A stretch of DNA of 64,000 bases, from positions 124,001 to 188,000 of the forward strand of contig CAVUIU010000030.1 in assembly GCA_963741615.1 (NCBI GenBank), given 5' to 3'. Numbering within the stretch: position 1 is the stretch's first letter; every line of letters begins with the position of its first letter. The notes under the pieces were generated by a model, which worked only from the letters and a program-made list of their open reading frames with translations, made no database searches and was not told the origin of the DNA. This document shows positions 40,436 to 49,952 of the stretch, in pieces. The position numbers and the translations under genes were made by a program. The stretch is from UBA9676 sp963741615 (GTDB lineage: Bacteria > Actinomycetota > Actinomycetes > Streptosporangiales > Streptosporangiaceae).

Positions 40436-41518
40436 TCAGCCGTGCCGGGCGGGCCCTGCGGCGTCGCGCCGGGCCGGCCTGCCGAGGGTGTTGAGGTAGC
40501 GGAGGGCGTGGGCGTATGAGCCCACCAGGCTGGTCTGGCAGTAGGGAAGGTCTCGCTGCAGGCAGAATGCCCTGATCAAGGTCTGGGAGCGGCGCAGGTT
40601 GGGGCGGGGCATGGAGGGGAACAGGTGGTGCTCGATCTGGTAGTTCAGGCCACCCAGGGCGAAGTCGGTCAGCCAGCCGCCGCGGACATTGCGCGACGTG
40701 AGTACCTGGCGGCGAAGGAAGTCGGTCCGGTCGGCCCTCTGCAGGACCGGCATGCCCTTGTGGTTGGGGGCGAATGAGCATCCCAGGTACACGCCGAACA
40801 GGCCTTGCTGCACCAGGACGAATACCACGGCCTTCACCGGTGAGAGCACAAGCAGCACGATGACGAGATACCCGGCTGCATGGGCGGCGAGCAGGGCCGC
40901 TTCCCAGGCCCGGGGGCGGTAAGACCGGCTTGCCAGCGCCCGGATGCTCGCGATGTGCAGGCTGAACGCCTCCAGCAGCAGCATCGGGAAGAACAGGTAC
41001 GCCTGGTAGCGGAACACCAACCGGGCAGTGGCCCCGCTGTTGCGTACCTGGGCGTCGGTGAAGGCCAGTGCGCTGAGCATGATGTCAGGGTCCGCGTCCA
41101 CGGTGTTGGGGTGGGCGTGGTGCCGGTTGTGCTTGTTGACCCACCAGCCGTAGCTGAGCCCGATGGCGAGGTTGCCGAGCAAGGTGCCCAGGACGTAAGC
41201 GGTTCGCCGGGAGCCGCAGATCTGCCGGTGCCCGGCGTCATGCGCCAGGAAGCCGACCTGGGTGAACGTCACAGCCAGGAACGCGGCCACCGCCACCGAC
41301 CACCACGAGTCACCGACCACCACCAAGGCCGCCCAGCCGGCGGCCAGCGCCGCGGCGGTAAGAGTGATCTTCCAGAGGTAGTACCCCGGACGCCGCCGCA
41401 GCAGCCCTTCCTGCTTGATCTGCCGGGACAGCTGGGCGTATTCGCTGCCCCGCGCCGGCGTCGGCGGTGAGTCGGATCGAGGGCGCTGCCGGGTCACGGC
41501 GGGTTCGGAGACTTGCAC
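40436..41518 (-). CDS. Membrane fatty-acid desaturase (acyl-lipid or acyl-CoA type)
   Basis: A 360-residue integral membrane di-iron desaturase that inserts a double bond in fatty-acyl chains. The three histidine boxes are HDAGH, HNRHH and QIEHHLFPSMPRPNL, the last with the Gln-for-His change typical of front-end (delta-6-like) enzymes, although no cytochrome b5 domain is fused. Paired hydrophobic helices lie around them. GTG 41518 has AAGGAG eight to ten bases upstream, which decides the start against an upstream ATG at 41854. Electron donor genes are not adjacent. Confidence 0.92.
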   Translation of the reverse strand: MQVSEPAVTRQRPRSDSPPTPARGSEYAQLSRQIKQEGLLRRRPGYYLWKITLTAAALAAGWAALVVVGDSWWSVAVAAFLAVTFTQVGFLAHDAGHRQICGSRRTAYVLGTLLGNLAIGLSYGWWVNKHNRHHAHPNTVDADPDIMLSALAFTDAQVRNSGATARLVFRYQAYLFFPMLLLEAFSLHIASIRALASRSYRPRAWEAALLAAHAAGYLVIVLLVLSPVKAVVFVLVQQGLFGVYLGCSFAPNHKGMPVLQRADRTDFLRRQVLTSRNVRGGWLTDFALGGLNYQIEHHLFPSMPRPNLRRSQTLIRAFCLQRDLPYCQTSLVGSYAHALRYLNTLGRPARRDAAGPARHG

Positions 41519-41797
41519 CGCGGGAACTCCTTCGAAGGCACATCGTGGGCGGGCTGGTGATGTGCTGCCGGGGTCCGGGGCGGCGGGCACCGGGCCGCTT
41601 CCGGCGTCATGAATGCGCCTGCGGCCCGGTACGGATACCTCAACCGTACCCCCGGAGGGCCTGACGGCGACCAGGCCGCCGACGGCCGGACGCCACCCTG
41701 GAGACGATGAAGGGATCGGCGGGTGGTGCCGGACCGGACCGGTGCGGCTACGCTGGCCAGGCCTGCTAGTCGGCCGGCTGGGAACGCGGGTGAGGTA

Positions 41798-42496
41798 ATG
41801 ATCAGCGCGGGCATGGCGGGGATCGTGGCTGCCATGTCCCGGGATGGTTCGCATGGCCTCGCCGCGGTGTCGGCTGGGTCATGCGCCGAGGTGCTGGGGG
41901 TGACCGGGGCTGCGGTGAGCGTGCTGCTGCCGGACGGAGGCAGCGAAGTTGTCTGGCGGAGCGACGGGGCCAGTGCCCACCTCGACGACCTGCAGTTCAC
42001 CCTCGGGGAGGGACCAGCTGTGGACGTGGCGGCCTCCGGTCAGCTCATCATGGAGCCCGACCTTGCCGCGGTGCCCCCGCAGCGATGGCCTGCGTTCACG
42101 CCGGCGGCGCTGGACCTTGGGGTGCGGGCGGTATTCACGGTTCCGCTGCAGATCGGCGCGATCCGCCTCGGCGTCCTGCTGGCGCAGCGGGATCGGCCGG
42201 GGCCGATGGCCGGCGGTGCGGTTACCGATCTGCTGGCCCTGGCCGCGGCGGTGACGGGCGCGCTGCTGGAGGGCCCCACCGGCGGCCCGGGTCTGCCGTG
42301 GGTACCTGATCTGCCGGCCGGCTACCGCGCGCAGGTCCACCAGGCCACCGGGATGATCAGCGTCCAGCTCGCGGTGGGTCAGGCCGAGGCGCTGATCAGG
42401 CTGCGCGCCTATGCGTTCAGCACTCGCCGTGCGCTGGCTGACGTGGCGTCGGACGTGGTGGCGCGGCGGCTGAGATTCGACAAGGATGCGAATTGA
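41798..42496 (+). CDS. GAF and ANTAR domain protein
   Basis: A 232-residue regulator. The GAF domain (about residues 10-160) includes FTLGEGPAVDVAASGQLI and AALDLGVRAVFTVPLQ. The C-terminal ANTAR domain (about 175-230) has QVHQATGMISVQLAVGQAEALIRLRAYAFS followed by LADVASDVVARRL, the three-helix RNA-binding fold that stabilises antiterminator hairpins. GTGAGG precedes ATG 41798. It is followed by a second GAF-ANTAR gene and a SpoIIE phosphatase gene, suggesting one signalling unit. The GAF ligand is unknown. Confidence 0.9.
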   Translation: MISAGMAGIVAAMSRDGSHGLAAVSAGSCAEVLGVTGAAVSVLLPDGGSEVVWRSDGASAHLDDLQFTLGEGPAVDVAASGQLIMEPDLAAVPPQRWPAFTPAALDLGVRAVFTVPLQIGAIRLGVLLAQRDRPGPMAGGAVTDLLALAAAVTGALLEGPTGGPGLPWVPDLPAGYRAQVHQATGMISVQLAVGQAEALIRLRAYAFSTRRALADVASDVVARRLRFDKDAN

Positions 42497-42560
42497 CCGG
42501 CGACGCCCGTCAGCGGGCTGCATGCCACGCGGGCCGCCTGCAGCGATGATTGAGGGGTAT

Positions 42561-43313
42561 GTGACAGTGGCGGCAATCGATCGGGAACAGCGTCTCGCGG
42601 AGACCTTTGTGGAGCTGGCGGACACCCTGGTCGCCGATTTCGATGTGATCGACTTCCTCCAGGTCGTGGCCGGCCGGTGTGTCGAGCTGCTCGATGTCGC
42701 CGCCTCCGGCCTGGTCCTGGCGGACGCGGGCGGCTCGCTGGTGACCGTGGCAGCCTCGGACGAACGGGCCCGGTTGCTGGAACTCTTCGAGATACAGAAC
42801 GATGAGGGCCCGTGCCGTGACTGCTACCGGCTGGGGGAGGCGGTGGTCAACGTGGACCTGGACGGCGCGCTGGAGGCCTGGCCGCAGTTCGCCCCGCGGG
42901 CGATCGCCGCCGGGTTCGGCTCGGCCAACGCGCTGCCGTTGCGGCTGCGCAGCCAGGTCATCGGGTCACTCAACCTGTTTCATTCCCGGCCCGGCGGGCT
43001 GGGCAGCGAACAGCTGCGCCTGGCACAGGCCCTGGCCGACGCGGCGACGATCGGCATCCTGCAGCAGCGGACGATCCGTCACGGTGAGGTCGTCGCGGGG
43101 CAATTGCAGGCCGCGCTGACCAGCCGGGTCGTGATCGAGCAGGCCAAGGGCGTGCTCGCCGAGCGGTTGCAGATCAGCACCGACGACGCGTTCACCGTGT
43201 TGCGGGAGGCGGCTCGCTCCCGCAACCGGCTGCTGTCCGAACTCGCCGGCGAGGTCGCCAACAGTTCCGGGTCCGGCGATGTCATGCGCCTGCTTGGCCC
43301 GGCGGCCGGGTAA
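42561..43313 (+). CDS. GAF and ANTAR domain protein
   Basis: A 250-residue paralogue of its neighbour. The GAF domain covers about residues 10-175: DFDVIDFLQVVAGRCVELLD, then EIQNDEGPCRDCYRLGEAV, then GFGSANALPLRLRSQVIGSL. The ANTAR domain is TSRVVIEQAKGVLAERLQIS then DDAFTVLREAARSRN. The CxxC in GPCRDC is common in actinobacterial GAF-ANTAR proteins. GTG 42561 is chosen because GAGGGG lies about five bases upstream; ATG 42546 is the alternative. It begins 64 bp after the first GAF-ANTAR gene. Confidence 0.9.
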   Translation: MTVAAIDREQRLAETFVELADTLVADFDVIDFLQVVAGRCVELLDVAASGLVLADAGGSLVTVAASDERARLLELFEIQNDEGPCRDCYRLGEAVVNVDLDGALEAWPQFAPRAIAAGFGSANALPLRLRSQVIGSLNLFHSRPGGLGSEQLRLAQALADAATIGILQQRTIRHGEVVAGQLQAALTSRVVIEQAKGVLAERLQISTDDAFTVLREAARSRNRLLSELAGEVANSSGSGDVMRLLGPAAG

Positions 43314-43531
43314 TTCGGCGGGGCAGAATAAGCGCATAGATCGGGTATATCACCGGCCCCCGCGCTCGGCCGCCATCCAGGGCCTGGCCTCGGCAAACGA
43401 AGGGCTGGCCGGATGGGTTCAGACGTGCGCCGGAGCTCCCATTCTGTGGTTGAATTCCTGATTGGAAGCCTGGACCCCGCTTCGCCCAAATGCTGGTATG
43501 CAATATCACTATTTCGGTGGAAGCGGCAGAT

Positions 43532-44890
43532 ATGAGAGTCTTGGGCAGCGACTCGATTTCCAGTTCCGCCATGGCCGGCACCATGACTGGGCTCACCCCG
43601 GTGGACGCACCCGGAGCGCCCGGGCGCGCCCGTGAGGAGGACCCCTTCGGCCGGGTGGTGCGGCTGACCGCGATGGTCCTGGGTGTGCCGCTGGGGTCCG
43701 TCGCGATCGCTGGTGAGGGCGCTTCCTGGCGGAGCCGCCTCAGCGCCAGGAGGGTTGGGGGCTGGCAAAGCCCCGCCGAACGGGCGTGGTACCAGCAGGT
43801 GATCGGCTCGCAGGACAAGCTGATCATCGACGAGGCCCGGCCGGACCCGGGTGGGCCGGTCCGGCCCGCGAATGTGATCGCATGGGCGGGGTTCCCGGTG
43901 CGTGACCCGGTCGGCCACGTCGTGGGCGCGCTCTGCGTTGCCGACCAGCTCCGACGCCACTGGAGCGCGGGCGACGTCGAGGTCCTGGAGACCCTGGCCC
44001 AGATCGCCTCACGCGAGGTCGCGTTGGAGGTCGCCCTGCAACACAGCGCGGAACGCGCCGAGCTCGCCCAGACCCTGCAGGAGAGCCTGCTGCCACCACG
44101 GCTGCCTGAGATCTGTGGCCTGCAGGTCGCGGCGCGGTATGTGGCCGGGGGGACGGGGGCCGATGTGCTCGGGGATTTCTTCGACGTGTTCCGGTCGGTG
44201 CGGGGGAGCTGGGGGATGGTGGTGGGCGACGTCTGCGGCAAGGGGGTCATGGCTGCCAGGAGCACCGCGCTGGCACGCCATACCCTGCGGGCGGCGGCGC
44301 ACAGGGAGACCAGGCCGAGCCTGATCCTGGCTGCCTTGAACCAGGCGCTGATGGAGTGGCTCACCGATGACCCGCTGTTCCTGACCGCGATCTATGCCAC
44401 CGTGCGGCCGACCTGTGCCGGGGCCTCGGTGCAGATCAGTTCCGCGGGTCACCCGCAGGCCCTGGTGCACCGTGCGGATGGGCGCGTGCAGACATTCGGG
44501 CGGCCGGGAACCCTGCTCGGGATTCTCCCCGATCCCGAGCTGCTCGACTCGCGCACCCTGCTGAGGGCCGGCGACAGCCTGATCCTTTTCACCGACGGCG
44601 TTACCGAGGCCCGTAGTCACTTTGACCGTGAGCTGTACGGCGAGGACCGGCTCCGGCACTGCATCGGCGCCCTGGGCGAGATATCCGCGGCACGGATGGC
44701 GGATGAGATCCAGCAAGCCGCCTTGGCCTTCAGCGGCGGAAACCCCAGCGACGACACCGTCGCCCTGGTCCTGAAGATCCCACCGGGGAAGCTCATCTCA
44801 CCGCCGCAGGCCACCCAGGTTGCTGATCCGCCACGAGGGCGGGAACGCCAGGCGGCCGGCATCGGGCCGGATCCCGGTTACGCTCGCTAG
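43532..44890 (+). CDS. GAF domain-containing PP2C (SpoIIE) phosphatase
   Basis: A 452-residue signalling phosphatase. A GAF domain occupies roughly residues 40-180 (FGRVVRLTAMVLGVPLGSVA, VIAWAGFPVRDPVGHVVGAL). A short coiled linker ending LAQTLQESLLPPRLPEI leads into the SpoIIE/RsbU catalytic domain. Metal-binding acidic residues are visible in GDFFDVF, VVGDVCGKG, LILFTDGVTEAR and NPSDDTVALVL, and SAGHPQALV is intact, so it should be active. Such enzymes dephosphorylate anti-anti-sigma factors. ATG 43532 with GGAAGCGG upstream is preferred; ATG 43490 is possible. Confidence 0.92.
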   Translation: MRVLGSDSISSSAMAGTMTGLTPVDAPGAPGRAREEDPFGRVVRLTAMVLGVPLGSVAIAGEGASWRSRLSARRVGGWQSPAERAWYQQVIGSQDKLIIDEARPDPGGPVRPANVIAWAGFPVRDPVGHVVGALCVADQLRRHWSAGDVEVLETLAQIASREVALEVALQHSAERAELAQTLQESLLPPRLPEICGLQVAARYVAGGTGADVLGDFFDVFRSVRGSWGMVVGDVCGKGVMAARSTALARHTLRAAAHRETRPSLILAALNQALMEWLTDDPLFLTAIYATVRPTCAGASVQISSAGHPQALVHRADGRVQTFGRPGTLLGILPDPELLDSRTLLRAGDSLILFTDGVTEARSHFDRELYGEDRLRHCIGALGEISAARMADEIQQAALAFSGGNPSDDTVALVLKIPPGKLISPPQATQVADPPRGRERQAAGIGPDPGYAR

Positions 44891-44924
44891 ACCAGGCCAG
44901 ATTCCGAACGATGCGGGAGGGTCG

Positions 44925-46763
44925 GTGCGGTCGACCGGCGCGGGCGGTACCGCCGGGATCCCGGCGGCAGCGCGGGCGGGTGGCTCGCGGCCAGGGCCGG
45001 GACGCGGGGGGCTGCCGCTGCGCCTGGCACTGCCCGTGGCGCTGGCGGGCGGCCTTGCCCTGGCCGCCGCCTTCCCGCCGGTGGGTGCCTGGCCGCTGGC
45101 CATCGCCGGGCCGGCGCTGCTCATCGTGGCGCTGTGGCGCCGGAGCCTGTGGGCAAGTCTCCCTGTCGGGCTCGTGTTCGGCGCCGCCTTCTTCGTTCCG
45201 CTGATTTCCTGGCTCGTCAACGTCGCCTGGTACGTCTGGGCGGCTCTCGCCGTCGCCGAGACGGTGAGTTTCGCTGTGCTCACCGTGGGTCAGCGCCTGC
45301 TGCTGCGACTGCGGGCCTGGCCAGTAGCCGTGGCGGGCTGGTGGGTGGCCGCCGAGGCGGTGCGGGACCGGTGGCCTTACGCCTTTCCCTGGGGCAGGCT
45401 GGCGATGAGCCAGGCCGGTGCGCCGACGGTGCGCTGGGTCGCGATCGGCGGCGCCCCGCTGCTGACGTTCCTGCTGGCCCTGGCCGGCGCCTCGCTGGCG
45501 TGGCTGCTGCTCGGGCCGGCCCGGTACCCGGAGCCGCCGGCCGACCCGCCGCGCCAGCAGCGCCCGGCAGCGCTGCGCCGCCGCGCCCTGCCCGCGCTGG
45601 CCTTCGCCGGCGCCGCCATACTGGCGCTGGCTGGCCGGCTGCTCCCGGTGGACCAGGGGCTTCCCGGCGGTCCCGCCGCCACCGTCGCCGCCATCCAGGG
45701 GAATGTGCCGCACGCGCGGAACCTGCCTGATCTGTGGCGTGCCACCACGGTCACGCAGTATCACACCGAGGCCACGCGGGAACTGGCCGCCCAGGTCAGG
45801 GCTGGCTCCCGGCCCCCGCCGGACGTGGTGATCTGGCCGGAGAACTCTGCCGACGCCGATCCCAGCCGGGATCCGGTCATCTACGCCTCCATCCGGGACG
45901 CTGTCAATGCTCTTGGCCGGCCGGTGCTGGTCGGCGCCGTGCTGCACGACCCGCGGCGCAACGCGGGCCAGCTGTGGCTGCCGCGCCGCGGCCCCGTCGC
46001 CGCCTACGTCAAGCGCCAGCTGGTGCCGTTCGGCGAGTACATCCCGTTCCGCGGGCTGCTGTCGCACGTCACGTCGCTGACCGCGCTGCAGCCGGTCAAC
46101 TTCACCCCCGGGCACAAGGCAGTCGTGTTCCGGATCGCGAAGATCAGGCTCGGCGACGTTATCTGCTACGAGATCGGGTTCGACGGCCTGGTGAGGTCGG
46201 AGGTGACCGGCGGCGCGAACCTGCTGGCCGTCCAGTCCAATGACGCCGACTTCGAGCTGGACGGCCAGCTGGGCGAGACGGAGCAGCAGGTGGCGATGGC
46301 GCGGATCCGCGCGATCGAGAGTGACCGCGCCGTGGTGTACGCGTCCACGACCGGAGAGAGCGCGATCATCTCGCCGGACGGATCCCTGGTCGCCCGCAGC
46401 GGGACCTGGCGCCGCGCCGAACTCGACGCGCGGGTGCCATTGCGCACGACCTTGACCCTTGCCGACCGGCTGGGCGGCTGGCCCGAGGGCGCGATCAGCG
46501 CAGCGACGGCCGCCGCGCTGGCCTGGGCGCTGGCGAGTCTGGTACTGGCCGGCCGCCGCCCCGGGCCCGCGGGAAGCGCCCGCGCAGCAGGGCACGCCCC
46601 CCGGCTGGGTGGCGTCAGGCACCCAGCGCGAACAGGCAGCCGTCCCAGTACGCCTCCACCCGCGGACGGCGCCGGCCCCGCAGCCCGATCTCCAGGACAT
46701 CAGGCGCAGTACCGGCGGGAACACGGAACCACAGCTCCAGCCCTGCCGCGGGAACGCGGATGA
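44925..46763 (+). CDS. lnt: Apolipoprotein N-acyltransferase
   Basis: A 612-residue membrane enzyme that N-acylates the lipidated cysteine of lipoproteins. About six to eight N-terminal helices are followed by a periplasmic-side nitrilase domain. The catalytic triad is visible: Glu in VVIWPENSADAD, Lys in YVKRQLVPFGEYIPFR and Cys in DVICYEIGFDGLV. A further helix (AATAAALAWALASLVLAG) and an unusual 65-residue Pro/Arg/Gly-rich tail end the protein. GTG 44925 has GGGAGGG upstream. The tail overlaps an antisense gene (46615-46914). Confidence 0.93.
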   Translation: MRSTGAGGTAGIPAAARAGGSRPGPGRGGLPLRLALPVALAGGLALAAAFPPVGAWPLAIAGPALLIVALWRRSLWASLPVGLVFGAAFFVPLISWLVNVAWYVWAALAVAETVSFAVLTVGQRLLLRLRAWPVAVAGWWVAAEAVRDRWPYAFPWGRLAMSQAGAPTVRWVAIGGAPLLTFLLALAGASLAWLLLGPARYPEPPADPPRQQRPAALRRRALPALAFAGAAILALAGRLLPVDQGLPGGPAATVAAIQGNVPHARNLPDLWRATTVTQYHTEATRELAAQVRAGSRPPPDVVIWPENSADADPSRDPVIYASIRDAVNALGRPVLVGAVLHDPRRNAGQLWLPRRGPVAAYVKRQLVPFGEYIPFRGLLSHVTSLTALQPVNFTPGHKAVVFRIAKIRLGDVICYEIGFDGLVRSEVTGGANLLAVQSNDADFELDGQLGETEQQVAMARIRAIESDRAVVYASTTGESAIISPDGSLVARSGTWRRAELDARVPLRTTLTLADRLGGWPEGAISAATAAALAWALASLVLAGRRPGPAGSARAAGHAPRLGGVRHPARTGSRPSTPPPADGAGPAARSPGHQAQYRREHGTTAPALPRERG

Positions 46764-46914
46764 AGCCCGACAAGCCCGGCGGCGGCTCGGTTGCCGCGTG
46801 CATGTAAGCCGGCGTGCCCGCACAGCACATGCGCGGGTGTGCCGCCCATACCCACAGCCTTCCGCCGCGGGCACGGACGAACCGGGCAGCGTCACGGCTT
46901 GCTTCCACCCGCAT
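46615..46914 (-). CDS. Conserved hypothetical protein
   Basis: A 99-residue protein beginning RVEASRDAARFVRARGGRLW and VWAAHPRMCCAGTPAYMHA, with FIRVPAAGLELWFRVP in the middle. It ends with RPRVEAYWDGCLFALG, a tail I recall from conserved actinobacterial proteins of unknown function. Two adjacent cysteines and the late cysteine could bind metal. Its 3' 149 bp are antisense to the end of lnt. A purine-rich GGGGGAAG lies 14 bases before ATG 46914. It is divergent from the alditol oxidase gene. Confidence 0.7.
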   Translation of the reverse strand: MRVEASRDAARFVRARGGRLWVWAAHPRMCCAGTPAYMHAATEPPPGLSGFIRVPAAGLELWFRVPAGTAPDVLEIGLRGRRRPRVEAYWDGCLFALGA

Positions 46915-46990
46915 GGCCACACCATACGCTTCCCCCAGGCGCTGACCGGAGCGGCAGCGGGCGCACTGGCTGGTTCGGGGAGGATGGCGG

Positions 46991-48259
46991 ATGGGCGAGC
47001 GGCTGACCAACTGGGCCGGGAACATCACCTTCAGCGCCGGCCGAGTCCACCGGCCCGCGTCCGTGCCGGAGCTTCAGCGTCTGGTCGCGGGGGGCAGGCG
47101 GGTGCGGGCACTGGGCACCGGTCATTCGTTCAGTCCCATCGCTGACACCTCGGGCGATCTTGTCTGCCTCGCGGGTCTCCCGGAAACCATGACGGTCGAT
47201 GCCGAAACGGCGACCGTCGTGGTCAGCGCGGGCGTCAGGTACGGGGAGCTGGCGCGGTACCTGCACGCGGCGGGCTACGCCCTGCCCAACCTTGGATCGC
47301 TCCCGCATGTCTGTGTCGCTGGTGCCTGCGCGACCGGTACCCACGGCTCGGGGAACTCCCACGGCAACCTGGCGACGGCTGTTTCGGCCATGGAGATGGT
47401 CACGGCCGGGGGTGACGTCATCACCATGAGCCGCGCGGCCAGCGGCGATCAGTTCCGTGGGGCCGTCGTCGGGCTGGGGGCGCTCGGGATCGTCACCCGC
47501 CTGTCGCTCGACCTCGTGCCGACGTTCGACATCCGCCAGTACGTCTACGAGGACCTTCCCCGCGAGCAGCTGGACGAGCATCTCGCGGACATTTTCTCCA
47601 GCGCGTACAGCGTGAGCCTGTTCACCGACTGGCAAGGCTCGCGGATCCGCCAGGCATGGCTGAAACAGCGGGTCGGCGGGCGTGAGTCCGCGCAGCCGGA
47701 GCCGCGGTGGTACGGCGCGCGGCGCGCGGATGGCCCTCGCCACCCCGTACCCGGCCTGTCCGCGGTCAGCTGCACTCAGCAGCTGGGCGTGCCCGGTCCC
47801 TGGCACGAGCGGCTGCCGCATTTCCGGCTGGACTTCACGCCCAGCGTCGGCGACGAGCTCCAGTCCGAGTACCTCATGCCCCGGCGGTTCGCGGTCAACG
47901 CGATGCGTGCGATAGACAGCGTCCGTGACCGGGTGGTTCCCGTCCTGCAGATCTCGGAGATCCGCACGGTTGCCGCGGATGACCTGTGGATGAGCCCGAG
48001 CTACGGGCAAGACAGCGTGGCAATCCATTTCACCTGGATCAACGACGTTCAGGCGATCATGCCGGTGCTGGCCGCGATCGAGGACCGGCTGGCGCCCTTC
48101 GGGGCGAGGCCCCACTGGGGGAAGCTCTTCGGGACAAGTCCGGAGGCCGTCAGCGGGCTGTACGACAGGCTGCCCGATTTCCAGCAACTGCTCCGCAGCC
48201 TCGACCCTGCCGGGAAGTTCCGGAACACGATGCTCGACACCTACATTCCGCGGGCCTAG
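46991..48259 (+). CDS. aldO-like: Alditol oxidase-like FAD-linked oxidase
   Basis: A 422-residue flavoprotein of the VAO/D-arabinono-lactone-oxidase group, closely resembling Streptomyces AldO, which oxidises xylitol and sorbitol with oxygen. GTGHSFSPIAD contains the histidine that covalently binds FAD, at about residue 45. LPHVCVAGACATGTHGSG is the pyrophosphate-binding part. The substrate-domain markers SLFTDWQG, QLGVPGPWHERLPHF, SEYLMPRRFA and EIRTVAADDLWMSP match AldO in order. It is cytoplasmic. GGGGAGGATGG precedes the ATG. Confidence 0.9.
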   Translation: MGERLTNWAGNITFSAGRVHRPASVPELQRLVAGGRRVRALGTGHSFSPIADTSGDLVCLAGLPETMTVDAETATVVVSAGVRYGELARYLHAAGYALPNLGSLPHVCVAGACATGTHGSGNSHGNLATAVSAMEMVTAGGDVITMSRAASGDQFRGAVVGLGALGIVTRLSLDLVPTFDIRQYVYEDLPREQLDEHLADIFSSAYSVSLFTDWQGSRIRQAWLKQRVGGRESAQPEPRWYGARRADGPRHPVPGLSAVSCTQQLGVPGPWHERLPHFRLDFTPSVGDELQSEYLMPRRFAVNAMRAIDSVRDRVVPVLQISEIRTVAADDLWMSPSYGQDSVAIHFTWINDVQAIMPVLAAIEDRLAPFGARPHWGKLFGTSPEAVSGLYDRLPDFQQLLRSLDPAGKFRNTMLDTYIPRA

Positions 48260-48378
48260 TGCCGGTGAGCCCCGCGCCGGCGAGGTGAGGACATTCGCCC
48301 CTGTTGGCACTCGCTTCCGCCCCGGACCATGTGAGTAAGCCGCCCACCAGATCGGCCACCCGGGGAGGAAAGTGCCGT

Positions 48379-49917
48379 ATGAGCACGACGAGCACGGACC
48401 GGATAACGTCGGCAGACCTCCGGCGGAAGATCATGCCCGCCGAGGACGCCGCTGCGCTGATTCCAGTCGGCGCGAACGTCGGGATGAGCGGCTTCACAAG
48501 CGCGGGCTACCCCAAAGCGCTGCCCGCCGCCCTGGCCGACCGCATCGGGGCCGCGAGAGCCGCCGGCCATCCGTTCCGCATCAGCGTCTGGACGGGCGCC
48601 GCGACCGCGCCAGAACTCGACGGCACCCTGGCCGCCGTGGACGGCATCGACCTGCTGCTTCCCTACCAGTCCGATCCGGTCAGCCGCGGGAAGATCAACG
48701 CGGGCGACATGGACTACATCGACGTGCATCTGTCGCACGTCGCGCAGATGGTCGCCGAGGGTTTCCTCGGCCGGCTGGACTTCGCGATCATCGAGGCGGT
48801 CGGTATCACCGGCGACGGTGAGCTCATCCCGTCCACCTCGGTCGGCAACAACAAGACCTGGATCGACCAGGCGAGCAACGTGATCGTGGAAGTCAACGCG
48901 CGGCAGAGCGCCGGACTCGACGGGATGCACGACATCTACTACGGGACGGCGCTGCCGCCTCACCGCACGCCGATACAGCTCACCGCGCCTGGCGACCGGA
49001 TCGGCGTGCCGCACCTGATCTGTCCCGCCAGCAAGATCGTGGCGATCGTGGAGACGGACACGCCGGATCACACCACCAGCTTCACCCCGCCCGATGCCGT
49101 GTCCCGGCAGATCGCCGGCCATGTCATCGACTTCCTCGAAAACGAGGTCGCCCGTGGCCGGCTGCCGCGCAATCTGCTCCCGCTGCAGGCCGGGGTGGGC
49201 AACGTTGCCAACGCCGTGCTCGACGGCTTCCGCGAGGGCCCGTTCGGCCAGCTCACGGCGTACACCGAGGTCCTGCAGGATGGCATGCTCAGGCTGCTGG
49301 AGACCGGGCAGCTCACGGTCGCCTCGGCGACCGCCCTGCACCTGAGCTCGGAGGCACACGACGAGTTCACCAACCGCCTGCCTTACTACAAGGACCGGGT
49401 GATCCTGCGCCCGCAGGAAATCAGCAACCACCCGGAGATCATCCGCAGACTGGGCTGCCTGGCGATGAACGGGATGGTAGAGGCCGACATCTACGGCAAC
49501 GTCAACTCGAGCCACATCATGGGGACGAGGATCCAGAACGGCATCGGCGGATCCGGTGACTTCGCGAGGAACGCCTATATCTCCATCTTCGTCAGCCCAT
49601 CCGTGGCCAAGGGGGGTGCGATCTCCTCGATTGTCCCCATGGCATCACACGTCGATCACACCGAGCACGACGTCAACGTGATCGTCACCGAGCAAGGCGT
49701 GGCCGACCTTCGCGGGCTCGCGCCGAAGCGCCGGGCCCGCAAGATCATCGACAATTGCGCCCACCCGGACTTCCGCGCCGCCCTCGACGACTATTTCGAG
49801 CGTGCGCTCGCGACCTCGTACGGCAAGCACACGCCCCATCTGCTCGACGAGGCGCTGGCCTGGCATTCCCGTTTCCTCGCCGAGGGCTCGATGAACGGGG
49901 GAGCGGGGCGCGGTTAG
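48379..49917 (+). CDS. Acetyl-CoA hydrolase/transferase (succinyl-CoA:acetate CoA-transferase-like)
   Basis: A 512-residue class I CoA-transferase of the Cat1/AarC type that exchanges CoA between succinyl-CoA and acetate. The N-terminal part shows GANVGMSGFTSAGYPKALP. The active-site region is QAGVGNVANAVLDGF followed by LTAYTEVLQDGML, whose Glu forms the glutamyl-CoA thioester. NGMVEADIYGNVNSSHIMGT and NDCGxG-like VTEQGVADLRGLAPKRRARKII complete the fold. GGGGAGGA precedes ATG 48379. It is 119 bp after the alditol oxidase gene. Confidence 0.93.
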   Translation: MSTTSTDRITSADLRRKIMPAEDAAALIPVGANVGMSGFTSAGYPKALPAALADRIGAARAAGHPFRISVWTGAATAPELDGTLAAVDGIDLLLPYQSDPVSRGKINAGDMDYIDVHLSHVAQMVAEGFLGRLDFAIIEAVGITGDGELIPSTSVGNNKTWIDQASNVIVEVNARQSAGLDGMHDIYYGTALPPHRTPIQLTAPGDRIGVPHLICPASKIVAIVETDTPDHTTSFTPPDAVSRQIAGHVIDFLENEVARGRLPRNLLPLQAGVGNVANAVLDGFREGPFGQLTAYTEVLQDGMLRLLETGQLTVASATALHLSSEAHDEFTNRLPYYKDRVILRPQEISNHPEIIRRLGCLAMNGMVEADIYGNVNSSHIMGTRIQNGIGGSGDFARNAYISIFVSPSVAKGGAISSIVPMASHVDHTEHDVNVIVTEQGVADLRGLAPKRRARKIIDNCAHPDFRAALDDYFERALATSYGKHTPHLLDEALAWHSRFLAEGSMNGGAGRG

Positions 49918-49952
49918 CCCCGGGCCAGATCGCGCGCGGATCGCCGGGTCCC

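Noticed and set aside
44793..46925. A 710-residue minus-strand frame across lnt.
   Set aside because: Its composition (Arg, Gly, Gln, Pro, Asp) is typical of antisense shadows in high-GC DNA, and lnt on the plus strand has all its catalytic residues.
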